Positions 7,656 through 17,715 of a DNA stretch of 64,000 nt are shown in pieces (the stretch's first letter is position 1; each line of letters begins with the position of its first letter). The position numbers were made by a program, and so were the translations under genes. The DNA lies in contig OZ020489.1 in assembly GCA_963971405.1 (NCBI GenBank), positions 3,348,001-3,412,000 of the forward strand, read 5' to 3'. The notes below the pieces were generated by a model. The model did not search any database, was not told the origin of the DNA, and was given only the letters and a program-made list of their open reading frames with translations. This DNA comes from Psococerastis gibbosa (taxonomy: Eukaryota; Arthropoda; Insecta; Psocodea; Psocidae).

Positions 7656-10263
7656 ATTCAATGTATTAAAAAAAGGTATAGTGCTGAAGGCCACTGCTTT
7701 GGTTAGCCATTGTTTACCTCTGACTTAGTCTTCTTAATAAATGGAATTAATTCAAAATGGCTTCCCGCTAAGTACGATATGTGACCCTTATCACACACTC
7801 CAATATTTATTCGATCGAAGAAATAGTTGGAATGCTTATGTTGAAGTAAACGATTTGAATCTGAATTTAGGTATATGATATATTGTATTTACCCATATTT
7901 ATTATTTATATAGATTCAGTTGGAACAATATTCGAGTGTGTAATAGGGGGGGGGGGGGGGGGGGGTGTAGTTTTATTGTCAATTTTTTCGATCCAGTCAT
8001 GTCACTATTTTTTTTTAATTTGTGTAATTTTTAGTATTTTAAATTTAGTTTATATTTTAGTATTCGTGCAAAATTGAATATGTTAATTTTATCGTATTGG
8101 TTAGTCCAGCTGGAGTATTATTCAGTGGAAACCTTTCATTTATGAACCCAACATGGCTGCTAAACAGTCCTTTAGTGATGACACCACAACATTGCATGTT
8201 TTATTTTTATCTCACTGGCTAGTCAAGAAATAGTTTTTATATCCTGATTGGCCGGCCTCGGGTTACTTGTATGATTGGGCAGAAAGCGCAAAATTAGCCT
8301 ATATGGAAAATAAAGACAATTTTCTTTCTTTTCCTTTAAAGACCCGGTCCCACCAACGCTTGAAATGTATTGGTAAGGAATAATGGATGGCACTATACCA
8401 TTTACCATTGCATAGCGGTGCCGTGCAGTGTTTCTTGCCGGGAACTTCCCTATGAAGTAAAAGAAAATCTATGTAAGAAAGATTTCCATTGAGAACAATA
8501 AATGTGGTTGGTAAAAATTATATCATTGGCTGAGCAAAGCTGTGACGCGTGATGTTGTGTTAAAACTACGCTGAGTTGAGTCATACGTCACAGTAAAAAA
8601 AATAACGCTAAGTTGGCTGAGGCATAATGTGCAAGTGTTATGTGCAAGTTGGCTGCGAGATTACTGTTGCTCGCGTGGCACTTCCACAGTTTACATCAGT
8701 CAACTTACCGGGATTTTTCTGCTGTAAGGGCTGTGACGCATAAATCAGCGTTGTTTAGCTATAGCTCATAGAAACTATCGGGAAGTCATTTTGTCAGTGT
8801 CGATTTTTTCTCCAGTAAATTTAGGATTATACATATATTTTCAAAATAGGTTCTCACCTTTTTAAAAGTCTTAGGGTGCTTTCGAAGGTGGCCCGTTGGT
8901 AAGCTGGTCAGTTACCGAAATGAGTGAAGAATTGATGTCAGGAAGCATTCTTGTTGCTCATTGGTTATCGCGATTTGGTAGTAGACTGTTAACCTAACTT
9001 ACACTTTATTGTACGCCATTCGAACGTACCCTAAATCTAAAAAGCAGCACTGATGAGGAGAGGCCGACTCTAAAGAGAGAAATAAAATTCAGATTACTTT
9101 TAAGTTTTACTAGTTACCTCTGGAAAAAAAACGTTGCAACCGTATAGTCTGCTAATTTTGCATTTGCATAGTGGCCATTTAATGTTTGGTTGTATTTTTA
9201 TGCTAATAATAAATAATAAATGATACGATGCGATGCGCTTCTCTAATACGAATGGGATTCGACCCGCCTATATCACAGCAAATATTTCTAATGGAAAGTT
9301 GTCTATTATGGCCGACAGAAACCATATTTAAAAAAACAACGCTGTAAGAGGGCCAGGCGGGTAAGATAGGCATCTGCGGCTCAGTCAATCAAGAAAAAAT
9401 TAGGCAGTTTTCACGGAGTGTAAGCGGGTGGCTTTCGCCATAAGGCAAATATAGTCAATATCAAGCTATGTAGATGGCGAGGGACCCAAGTTCAAGCACG
9501 CAGAACTTCTGCGCCTGCGATTCTGTTACCAGCCCTGTCTGTTGAATTGCTATTTTGTTTTTCATTTTCCAATATTTAACTTTTTTAATTTGCAACCCTA
9601 CAACTTTGTCACTTTTCCATTGATCACCTTTGACATTTCCTCCTACGTTTCACCCATCGCGGGGCTGTAGACGGTTATCAATGTGTACAAGATAAGTAAG
9701 CAATTTCGCTGCATAAGACAAGCACAGTTTTGACCGGGTCCAGGTATCCGTTCTGCAATGCTTCATTCTTTAAGACTTCCATATTTGTTACGTTGGTACT
9801 TATCTCTGATAGTTTGCTTATGGTTAACGGGTGTCCCGTAAAGGATATTATGGCTCCTGCCATTCTAGTTAATATATATTTCTATGGTTTCGTCGCTATC
9901 AGCCATATTTACCTTACGGTTAGGCGCCATATATTTTATTTTACAATCATGGAGTTTTGCAGAGGTAACAGATGTTAAATCTAGCACAAAGGGTTGGAAA
10001 AATAGCCATATGGTTTCTATACAGTATATGATATTGTATATTCTACTTTGGATGAAACACTGGGTAATTGTGTCTATATTAGTTGTAGGTCTATCTCGTT
10101 GGTGTAAAGTGTATAACGTTTTAACTTTTTTTAAAAAGTATTTTTGCCTTGTATTATAGATCTGCTTTGTTTTTGGAAACTATCGCTTTTATTTATTTTT
10201 AAGTCTCCAGTCGATTATAATATTAATAATCGTCTTTAATGAAAAAAAAAAAACACAACAATG
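7656..10263. other. stretch without recognised genes
   Basis: About 2.6 kb of AT-rich sequence. Contains a 20-base G run at 7946-7965. Scattered open frames of 60-90 codons have no family motif. A phrase around 8270-8340 and the region 9415-9530 read like old repeat remnants, but I cannot assign them. Confidence 0.5.
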
Positions 10264-10379
10264 TTCGCAGCGAACATTAGGGACAAAGGCCCTCTCTTAC
10301 AATTAACTGCTTAAAATAGAATACGATGATAAACTGTAAGTAATAAACACATTCACACAGCCATTCACTCACTCACTAC

Positions 10380-10515
10380 TTAGGTAATGCTTTAGGCGTA
10401 GATCGTGGGTTCGAATCCCGCCAAGCCCAGGTTTTCAGTATCCTCTAATTTCGGTTATATAACGAGGAGGTTGCCTCTTCAACCAAAGTTAATTCAACGT
10501 CATATATCATACATA
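10380..10515 (+). repeat. SINE family S1
   Basis: GCGTAGATCGTGGGTTCGAA with CCC gives a clear box B. The body continues GCCAAGCCCAGG, CCTCTAATTTCGGTTAT and GGAGGTTGCCTCTTCAACC, the family S1 3' signature. The 5' third is shortened. A short piece of S2 in reverse lies just upstream at about 10264-10300. Confidence 0.6.
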
Positions 10516-10535
10516 TAATACTTCAATATTTAACC

Positions 10536-10612
10536 ACTTGGGGAACATAGTAAAAGTCACACGATTAATTCGGAGGTGACCAGGACTCGACACAGGGTAC
10601 TTAGCTACTGCT
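10536..10612 (+). repeat. family H fragment
   Basis: ACCACTTGGGGAACATAGTA, then AAAGTCACACGATTAATTCG and GAGGTGACCAGGACTCGAC, match the copy at 13370-13430 and the reverse copies at 37140-37200 and 62960-63010. Confidence 0.6.
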
Positions 10613-10865
10613 TATTGGCTCTCCTGAACAATGAACTGAAATGGGCTTCGCGCCCGGTTTACTTTTATACCACTCATATAGACTTTTATACGTGCATTTT
10701 CTCAGGGCGACGCCATCGATTACTCGTAACATCAATATTGAACGATCCAGTACAAGAAGGCGTTAAGCAAACCAATGAAAATACCGTACAGAGTTCATAA
10801 CAAAAGAACCAGTACCATTTAGGGGGCGGGGGGGCTTTGAGTTAAGCTAATGAACCACACAAATT

Positions 10866-11254
10866 TGCACAAACTCATTTTTTACGTAAAATGAATACCT
10901 TAACTTGGTTGGCACGCTTACGGGCCACGGCCACTTCAACAAACACATGCATAGGGTTGGCGTGAAAAACGACAGTAGATGCAGACTGTGTGAAGTTGAA
11001 GAAGAAACAGCTGAACACATTCTCTTTGAATGTGAAGCGCTGGGACAAACTCGATACCAAACTCTTGGCCACCATAGGTCTGAAGAGGAAACCATCCGAT
11101 CTAATCCCATCACAAAAACACTAGAATTTATCAAAAAGACTGGTGTTATAAGATGGGCGTAGACGGCAAACGTGGAAGCAAAAGACCTTCTAGGTCGACG
11201 CTAGGAACTCAAACGAGTAGGCCCCACGAAGGAAAAAAAAAAAAAAAAAAAAAA
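10866..11254 (+). pseudogene. non-LTR retrotransposon 3' end with poly(A) tail
   Basis: Frame 10905-11162 encodes 85 residues beginning VGTLTGHGHFNKHMHRVGV and then CRLC-EEETAEHILFEC. This is the LTGH...H...CRxC...ET-HIL-C tail that follows the RNase H domain in R1/Jockey/I-type polyproteins. The stop is followed by ~70 bp of untranslated sequence and a 22-base A run at 11233-11254, as expected for target-primed insertion. The element is severely 5'-truncated. Its cysteine cluster differs from that of the minus-strand element at 2283-2662, so it is a separate family. Confidence 0.78.
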
Positions 11255-11792
11255 TACGGTAACTTACAAATTTACTTTCCTAGCCTTTCTAGCTCAGCAC
11301 AAAATTTAATATTTTATTTTCCCGCCAATTTTGTTAATTTCTTTACTTTTTGAAACTAAATTATGTTTGACATTATTGCAAACATATATCAACATTTTTT
11401 TTTTTTGTAAGTAATGTCGATGTTTGTGGAGGCCTATTTCGCATGGGGGCCTAGAGCCAAGGCCCATAGGTAGATAAATCCGGCATACTGAAAATAAGGT
11501 GTCTAAGCAATTAGGCCTATTTGCATCTTTCACACAATATATTTTGCTCTATAAGCGTACTGTCACCTTCATTCTACCGTACGGTGCCCTAATAAATACA
11601 CGTGAACGGGTGGCTCAGGCCCGTAACCAGGGGGGATTGGGCCTGCCCCCCCCCCCCCCCGACATTTTTTGACTTTACATTGAATGGAATATTGAATATA
11701 TTGAATTTTCCAGACGTGCGACATTTCACGGCATATAGGATAACAGACTCGTATCTGTGCTTGGTTAAGTCATGCTTTAGCCTGTTTCTTTG
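11255..11792. other. no gene; hAT-like end at 11616
   Basis: CAGGCCCGTAACCAGGGGGG at 11616 begins like one of the hAT-type MITEs of this window (compare TAGGCCCGTAACCGGGGG at 19166). A 16-base C run follows. The matching right end is not found. Confidence 0.4.
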
Positions 11793-11960
11793 CGTGAATG
11801 ATAAGCTCGTCTCAGCTTGCCCATTATCGCTTGTAGACGGTGTAGGTTGACATCTAGAACCTCTAGAACCATCTAAACCAGTTTGCCAATCGCCGAATAT
11901 TCATACAGAAACAATTAAATAATGTCCGAAATTCACGGTGTTGTTGGCATTGGACAAGGG
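11793..11960 (+). repeat. dispersed family E copy
   Basis: The AATGATAAGCTCGTC start, the AAACCAGTTTGCCAAT middle and the AATGTCCGAAATTC...GTTGGCA end follow the same order as 61938-62110 (+), 42330-42470 (reverse) and, partly, 20938-21070. Function unknown. Confidence 0.55.
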
Positions 11961-12552
11961 TCCTATGGGCTACTATAAACAGGCCTAATAAAATATATAT
12001 ATATTATATAGGATAGCAGCTATTCCCGAAATAAAATCCTGGGTAGAGCTATAACACGTTACTTCATCGTAAAATGGGGGTTTAAAAAAAATGCGACTTA
12101 ACTCCTTCTTCTACTGGACCCAAATGACGGGACCCTTCAAATAAACTACTGTCAAGAAAGCATTAAATGGCGTGACGGTATTAATTTCCACTTTTCAAAA
12201 ATCGCACATCAGATGACTTCATTGCCTAATCAAGAAATTGCAGTAATTAAGGAAATTTGTCAACCACGCCCCAAAAATACAGATTTGTACAATACTAGTA
12301 GCGTAACTGATTCTGAAATGGACACTATTACACAGGCCAGACCCAACACATGTAAAATTATATGTATTGAGGCCTGTTACTGGCTCAATACTATTAGTCT
12401 AGAATGCATTGTAAGCAATATGCATGGCGCTATATTTACTCACATCAGATAATTCATTGTTATTATTTCATTTTTAGCAAAAATGATAATAAATAACCTC
12501 TTTGTTCAATAAGGCGATGGGCAGTGAGGTATACAAATTTTTCACCCGTGCA

Positions 12553-12874
12553 CAGAGGCGTAAAGTTTTAGAATGATGGCGGGGGCAAACCTAGGTAGAC
12601 CTTATGACGTCATCAGGCAGGATTTAAGGAAAAATTGAAAATATAAGAGCAAAATAGTAGGGTTTTACTCATTTTAATAGTTGTAAAGTATAACTGTAGA
12701 TTTTACAAAGCTAAAAAAGGAATGCTTATATTGATATTGCTGCAAACGGGACCACGAAGTATGAACCACGTCTTACAATGCTCGAGGCTGGGGGGGACAA
12801 AGCCCCCCCCCCCCAAATGAGCTGGGGGGGGGCAAGTTGGACCGTGCCCCCCCCCCCCCAACTTTACGCCCCTG
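12553..12874. mobile_element. hAT-like MITE with G/C runs
   Basis: Begins CAGAGGCGTAAAGTT and ends AACTTTACGCCCCTG, a 15-bp terminal inverted repeat with one mismatch. The flanks CCCGTGCA (12545-12552) and CCTGTGTA (12875-12882) agree at 6 of 8 positions, consistent with a decayed 8-bp target duplication. The interior has several G and C runs. No coding sequence. Confidence 0.7.
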
Positions 12875-13147
12875 CCTGTGTATGTGCATAAAATTAATTT
12901 CTGTCCATCCCCAGCACGATTATGGGATTGCGCATCGATTTTTATCTAAATGAGCTGTTATGGACACATACTAGCACATATTGAAGCATTCCAGCATTCC
13001 AGCAAACAATGTTCAATATATATTTTTTTGGAGGTCCCGTTCATGACATTGTGCGTAGCTTTTTGAGCTACCCAATTACTGGGATCTACGTTAACTAAAA
13101 ATTGCAAATAAAATCCACTGGCATATTTATTGCCAAAATACCTGACT

Positions 13148-13228
13148 CCAGGGGCGTAAAGTTAGTGGGGGGCGTCCATCTTGCCCCCCCCCCTCCAGCG
13201 CCTCGAGCATTGTAAGACGTGGTTCAGC
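13148..13228. mobile_element. hAT-like MITE fragment
   Basis: Starts CAGGGGCGTAAAGTTAG and ends with CCTCGAGCATTGTAAGACGT. That phrase appears inverted inside the neighbouring MITE at about 12770-12790, so both belong to one family. Truncated where the family H copy begins. Confidence 0.6.
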
Positions 13229-13565
13229 ATTTCTGCTTTAAGCAACCCTGTCAGCCTGGCGGGTGGAGTGAGTCTGTTTGTTAACTTGAGGCACCCTATG
13301 GGCAGACTCTTTCACCTCGGGGAAAGGGGAGTTGACTGACAGGGTGGACCTCCTGATTATAGTGGATTCCGAACCACTTGGGCAACATGATAAAGTCACA
13401 CGATTAAATCGGAGGTGACCAGGACTCCACTTATATACTGCCTAAGTGCGTTATCATGTCCCACCAGGTTCCCCTGCCAACGCTGTGCACACTACCAAGT
13501 TGCCACAGTTTGAAACATGCTCTGCTCTAATGGAATCAACATGGTAAGGCCGTTGGCACCTACGC
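13229..13565 (+). repeat. dispersed family H copy
   Basis: Runs from CAGCATTTCTGCTTTAAGCA to CATGGTAAGGCCGTTGGCAC. It contains CAAGTTAACAAACAG- and TCACACGATTAAATCGGAGG-type phrases that recur in reverse at 37005-37373 and 62855-63045. No coding potential; a non-autonomous element of ~360 bp whose class is not settled. Confidence 0.6.
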
Positions 13566-13599
13566 TATGTACCTACATATGGTATAAAAAATAAAAAAA

Positions 13600-14090
13600 T
13601 ACTTCATTATCAACATCAACACACTAAACACTCTTGTGTTCCAAATTTCGAACCACAATAACGACTATGAACTTTTACTTATCAAATTATTTTCACTTTG
13701 ACTGGACGCCATCTTAAAATGCTTGATTTAACGTAAAAAGTGTTTATCTCCATTATCGTAGACAATAATACGGGCTTTCTGTCAGATTTTAATTCATTCC
13801 TCTGCGACGAATATTGACTGAGATATGAATTATATAAGGTTTTAATCGGCCACCATCTTGTAACTAAATAGTGGACCTACCTGTTTAACGAACTCGAACG
13901 AGACATTTGTGTGATCAATTTTTGTGCCATGTTTCATCAAAATCGGACAATATATACGGAAGTTAGGCATTTTGAACGGAGGGTGGTTTTAGGCTCAGGG
14001 GGTCATGAATCAAAATATCAAATGAAAAATTGGGAAGAAATTTCCCGGAAGTCGAACATTGGTCGCCATCTCAGTAGGTAGATGAATCTC
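13600..14090. other. unclassified old repeat with family A-like phrase
   Basis: No gene. The phrase GTGCCATGTTTCATCAAAAT with CGGACAATA at about 13926-13955 echoes the family A phrase ATGCCAAATTTCATCAAAAT. This suggests a very diverged relative. Nothing else is assignable. Confidence 0.3.
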
Positions 14091-14137
14091 CCTAAAATCA
14101 TGACAATATTGTGTCGCCATGACTATATACTTGGGAA

Positions 14138-14235
14138 TTGTAATGCAGTGGTTTCCCGTTGCCTTCTGCATCCTTATGCCGTTGACTCTTCATTGAATTC
14201 CACCGTTTACATGGCCATTTTCCCAACTAAGGCTA
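14138..14235 (+). repeat. dispersed family I copy
   Basis: TGTAATGCAGTGGTTTCCCG, then TTGCCTTCTGCATCCTTATG and CCGTTGACTCTTCA are repeated at 55632-55690 and, reversed, at 30255-30340. Function unknown. Confidence 0.6.
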
Positions 14236-14336
14236 TACCAGAATCTTGAAACTTTCTTATTCGACTAAGATTCCTGCAGAAAATTGATACCTGCATTTAT
14301 GGGGATTCCAAATAGACCCGCTCCGGCAGGCACCTG

Positions 14337-14507
14337 CAGCCTGATCATGGCGATTATATAATACCGGTATTTATTTAATCCCCTGGTATTAAGAATGTAA
14401 ACAAGATAATTTTATAATGGAAAGTGCTATTCAAAATTTGTTTGTTTACATTTTTAATACCAGGGGATTAAATAAATACCGGTATTATAATCGCCATGAT
14501 AAGCCTG
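14337..14507. mobile_element. family B MITE (PIF/Harbinger-like)
   Basis: 171-bp foldback. CAGCCTGATCATGGCGATTA pairs with a reversed partner ending ATAAGCCTG. The inverted repeats run ~60 bp through ATACCGGTATTTATTTAATC and CCCTGGTATTA. They are separated by the conserved core AAGATAATTTTATAATGGAA. Flanks are CTG (14334-14336) and TTG (14508-14510), a 3-bp duplication with one change. Confidence 0.75.
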
Positions 14508-14585
14508 TTGGAAAGCGAAACTGTCCGTACTGAATCCGGACATCTGGTAACCTTATACTTCAGTCACGATTGGGCGCTTCCCTCC

Positions 14586-14770
14586 TCACACAGGGACGGA
14601 TCCAGCCCATTTGGGGGGGGGGGGGTAGCTGAGGGTCAAAATAGGAAAAACTTATGTAGGATCGACTAAATTAGAGCGTAATAACTTAATTTACAATAGA
14701 TTTACCAAATTTTGGCGGGGGGGGGGGGCATTAGGGATTGTTTTTTTTTTGGGGGGGGGGCTGCTAGGTA
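14586..14770. mobile_element. hAT-like element left part
   Basis: CAGGGACGGATCCAGCCCAT followed by a G run, then AGGAAAAACTTATGTAGGA and TTACAATAGATTTACC. The same order occurs at 56827-56957. The right terminus is unclear because of three further G runs. Confidence 0.5.
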
Positions 14771-15134
14771 GGTCCTCTACCTACAACGTACAGCATTACT
14801 TATGAACTAAATACTGAATTAAATGATAAATAACAACCGATTAATACAGGGGTGACCTATAACTACATGTATACCTATGTAAGTTCCATAACTCCATATT
14901 CCATATCTCTTAGATATTAAATTAAATATAAATAAATAAATAAACCGTCCCATAGAATAAATATTTACTAAACTTTTTGAACCGTCCTATTTTGGGGTAA
15001 CCAGGTGTGGCCAATATCAACAGTCACCTTCCACTTAAAACCACTCTTATATTACTATTACGCTCTGGCCGCTAGTCGCTTTAAGCACCGAAAATAAGGC
15101 CCTGAGGCTAATATGAACCAAACTGCACAATATG

Positions 15135-15372
15135 GACATGAGGACATGCTGAGTGGTGGTACGGGCTCTGACATTTTCTTGTAAGGTTGCAGGTTCGAGT
15201 CCCACACTTGCTAAATTTTCTTGCGATGCTTCGGAAAGCATGTAATGGCTAGCGGTCCCAGGCTTTGAATGTAAGAGAGAAGTTTTATAGCCGTTATTAT
15301 TTATTAACCCCGCTAGGTTACCTTAGTAACAGAACAACAAAAGGTTATTATTTATTTATTTATTTATATGGG
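15135..15372 (+). repeat. SINE family S2 (tRNA-like promoter)
   Basis: Box B GCAGGTTCGAGTCCCACACT with an A-box-like segment (GAGTGGTGGTACGGG) ~35 bp upstream. The body is CTTGCTAAATTTTCT, GGGCATGTAA-type and GTAAGAGAG-, then CCGCTAGGTTACCTTAGTAA. It ends in a (TTTA)n tail. Other copies are at 16381, 41250 and 60295 (+), and 44925 and 49972 (-). Confidence 0.7.
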
Positions 15373-15389
15373 GTATGTATGCACACATT

Positions 15390-15568
15390 GTAACTGCAAA
15401 GGGTTTCACAGCAGGAGTCAGATGAAGAACCAGTGGAATCTGGGCTGATGGGCCGTGGTCGAAAGTCAACCTCGAAACGTTTCGTCGACCGCAGCTGATG
15501 ACAAAACGTTTGTAAGTTCAGTTTCATATTAACCACGGCCCATCACCCCGGATTCTACTGGTTCTTCT
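15390..15568 (-). mobile_element. family F hairpin element, 12-bp target duplication
   Basis: Reverse-oriented copy: GTAACTGCAAAGGGTTTCAC at the left and TTCTACTGGTTCTTC at the right. TATGCACACATT (15378-15389) and TATGCCCGAATT (15569-15580) flank it, 9 of 12 identical. The inverted arms carry GGGCTGATGGGCCGTGGTCG and its complement. Confidence 0.65.
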
Positions 15569-15592
15569 TATGCCCGAATTCCCTATAGAACC

Positions 15593-15769
15593 TTAGGCCG
15601 TAGCCACGGGGGGGGGGGGGGGGGGGGTTCAACCCGGAAATGATATGGCTCGACACTAGATAGAATCGGATTTTGGGAAGAAAAATAAAAACTACTATCA
15701 GTACTATGTAATATCCAATGAAATTTATGACCCCCCCCCCCCCCGAAAGAAATCCTAGCTAAGGCCTTG
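15593..15769. mobile_element. hAT-like MITE, perfect 8-bp target duplication
   Basis: 177 bp. ATAGAACC occurs at 15585-15592 and 15770-15777. The ends TTAGGCCGTAGCCACGG and, reversed, CAAGGCCTTAGCTAGGATT are imperfect inverted repeats. A 19-base or longer G run and a C run lie inside. Same family style as 56497-56668. Confidence 0.75.
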
Positions 15770-16204
15770 ATAGAACCCATGAGAATAAGCTATTTTAAGT
15801 AGGCTCATGTCACTTTCAATTAGGCTATAGACTTAATATGAAATTGCCCTAAATCTGATGAAAACCATGCCGTACTTTTCCACTGTTATACGCAGTCAGT
15901 AGTTGAAGTCATGGCTGTCAGCACATGATGGTAGTCTGTAATACTGCAAGCACCCTCTTTATCTCCTGACCAGTCAGCAGGTCAAAGGCCACTGACGCTA
16001 TCTAGCCCGTTCAAGCGATAACTTCTGATATTTGAACACAGGGCCGAACTCAGCCTTAATTTCAGAAGCAGGGGCAGAGTCTTTCTCAGCGGCTCTAATC
16101 CTAACCAGAACCGACGCTATACCGGTGCGGTGGGGAGGCGTGACCCTAAGACCCTGTGTCCAACTGCCTGACTCATCCACATTCTGAACCATATCTAGGA
16201 CATG

Positions 16205-16286
16205 TATTTTTTTTTTTTTTTTTTTAAAGGCGCGGGACTCTTTCGAGTATTTGCGCCGGTCGGTGTGTGTGTGTGTGTGTGTGTGC
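16205..16286. repeat. poly(T) and (GT)n microsatellite
   Basis: A T run at about 16207-16225 and a pure GT repeat at 16263-16285. Confidence 0.9.
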
Positions 16287-16380
16287 GGAAGTCATGGGTG
16301 TTTTAGAATGGTTTTGTCTACAGTCTACAGGTTGGGCATGACTCCGGTCTTGCTTAGAAAGCTTAATGTTGCCGTGACCG

Positions 16381-16770
16381 AAAGGACATGTAGACTGTAG
16401 AGTAATGGTACAGACTCCAGCATTCAGCCGAAAGGTTGTTGGTCCGACTCCCACACTTGCTACATTTTCTGGCCATGCCTCGGAGGGCATGTAAAGCAGG
16501 CGGTCGCGGGCCTTCCAGTTGAGTATAAGAGAGGGCTTTACAACCCGAACTCCGCTAGGATGCATGAAGAACCTATAGAAACCGGGCTGATGGACCGTGG
16601 TCAATATTAAGGCGAACTTGCATATTGAAATGGACTACGGCCCATCAACCCGGATTCTACTGGTTCTTCATTTGACTCCGGCCGTAAAAGCCTTTGCAGT
16701 TACAATACTCCGCTAGGTTGACTTAGTAATAGAACAAAAACTCATTATTTATTTATTTACACTAAGATTG
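16381..16770 (+). repeat. SINE family S2, interrupted
   Basis: The first part, 16381-16559, ends ACTCCGCTAGG. The element resumes at 16707 with ACTCCGCTAGG and TTGACTTAGTAATAGAAC, ending in (ATTT)n. A family F hairpin (16560-16706) lies between the two copies of ACTCCGCTAGG. Box B is degenerate (GTTGGTCCGACTCCC). Confidence 0.75.
16560..16706 (+). mobile_element. family F hairpin element inside a SINE, 11-bp target duplication
   Basis: Starts ATGCATGAAGAACC and ends GCCTTTGCAGTTACAAT. The duplicated target ACTCCGCTAGG (16549-16559, 16707-16717) is a single copy in uninterrupted S2 elements such as 60450-60475, which gives a clean empty site. Confidence 0.8.
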
Positions 16771-16799
16771 TAAATTAAGGGTCAATATTATTTCTTGAC

Positions 16800-17032
16800 C
16801 AGTGGCGGCGCTAGAAATTTTAAGGTGGGGGGGGGCCATGGAGGGGCATGACTTCTATCTGGGGGGGCCAATGAAAAAACAAAACACTTATCATTGGGAG
16901 TAGGTATACCGTTCAATAATTCAGTAATTTAAAAAGCTGTAAAATATCTCAAAACTGGGGGGGCCCCAGAGGGGCCGGAGAAACTTTTGGGGGGGGCAGG
17001 CCCCCTCGGGCACCCCCGTAGCGCCGCCACTG
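16800..17032. mobile_element. hAT-like MITE, perfect 8-bp target duplication
   Basis: Terminal inverted repeat CAGTGGCGGCGCTA / TAGCGCCGCCACTG, 14 of 14. Flanked by TTCTTGAC at 16792-16799 and 17033-17040. The 233-bp interior is GGGGGGCC-rich and non-coding. This is the clearest member of the hAT-type group in the window. Confidence 0.88.
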
Positions 17033-17140
17033 TTCTTGACCCTTCCGTTGAAGTATCCCGGCTTGGTTCAAACGCTGTAAAATCTCAAACGCCGCCTCTG
17101 ACCCCATAGTAACCTATTTAAGCAGGAAGATTCGGGTGGC

Positions 17141-17425
17141 TTATAAGATGGCTGATGGGCCATGTCTAAGAATGGGTGGCACTAGATAGTCCAAGAAGGG
17201 TTTGAACAATGATCCAGAAGGCAGAAGATGGGTGTATTGGGAGACAGAAGATGAGGGGGGATGGATGGGGTTAGTGATGAAGACTTCCGGAAGCTTAACG
17301 TTCGTGTGGGATGTAGGGGCCAATACATACAGGAACTGAAGAGGGCGTGCCTGGATCGAGGGGAGTGGAGGCATCGATGTTACATGTTGCTGCCAACCAG
17401 CCAGCTGGCTGTAACTTAAAGAAGA
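17141..17425 (+). pseudogene. non-LTR retrotransposon C-terminal fragment
   Basis: Frame 17276-17419 encodes 48 codons including LKRACLDRGEWRHRC, ending YMLLPTSQLAVT and a stop. The L-x3-A-DR-xWR pattern before the stop is typical of the C-terminus of CR1/RTE-like polyproteins. AGTTGCTGCCAACCA-type wording recurs near 55185. The sequence upstream to 17141 appears to belong to the same copy but is out of frame. Assignment is tentative. Confidence 0.45.
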
Positions 17426-17488
17426 AGAACGTTCACAATGGGTTTAGGGGCATTGTAATTAAGTTATCCAAAATTTGAAAAATCTGTC

Positions 17489-17715
17489 ATGGACAATATT
17501 TTTACAAGTCTGCATGTGCCGAATATCAATAAATTCTATCGAGTAGTTTGGCCCAAATCGATTTACAGACCGCCAGACTGCCAGTCATTTCGAAAAAAAA
17601 AACATATTGGTTCCTGGGACCCCAAAACGGTTTACTCCGTTGTAATCTCGAAATTGATCATTTCGACCATCACAAAGGTTTCCTTACACTTACTTCTATA
17701 AATTTATATAGGAAA
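17489..17715 (+). repeat. highly diverged family A 3' module
   Basis: Follows the family A 3' end phrase by phrase: TGCATGTGCCGAATATCAAT, CGAGTAGTTTGGCCC, ATTTCG-AAAAAA, TTGGTTCCTGGGACC, CCGTTGTAATCTCGAAATTG, ATTTCGACCATCACAAAGG, TTTCCTTA and TATAAATT. Identity is clearly lower than among the 22-62 kb copies. The (CAGA)n tract is reduced to ACAGACCGCCAGACTGCC. Confidence 0.65.

Noticed and set aside
12213-12452. 79-codon forward frame
   Set aside because: No domain or repeat family; length within chance expectation.
16224-16604. 126-codon reverse frame with a His/Thr run
   Set aside because: The run is the (GT)n microsatellite and the rest is SINE S2 and a family F hairpin read backwards.
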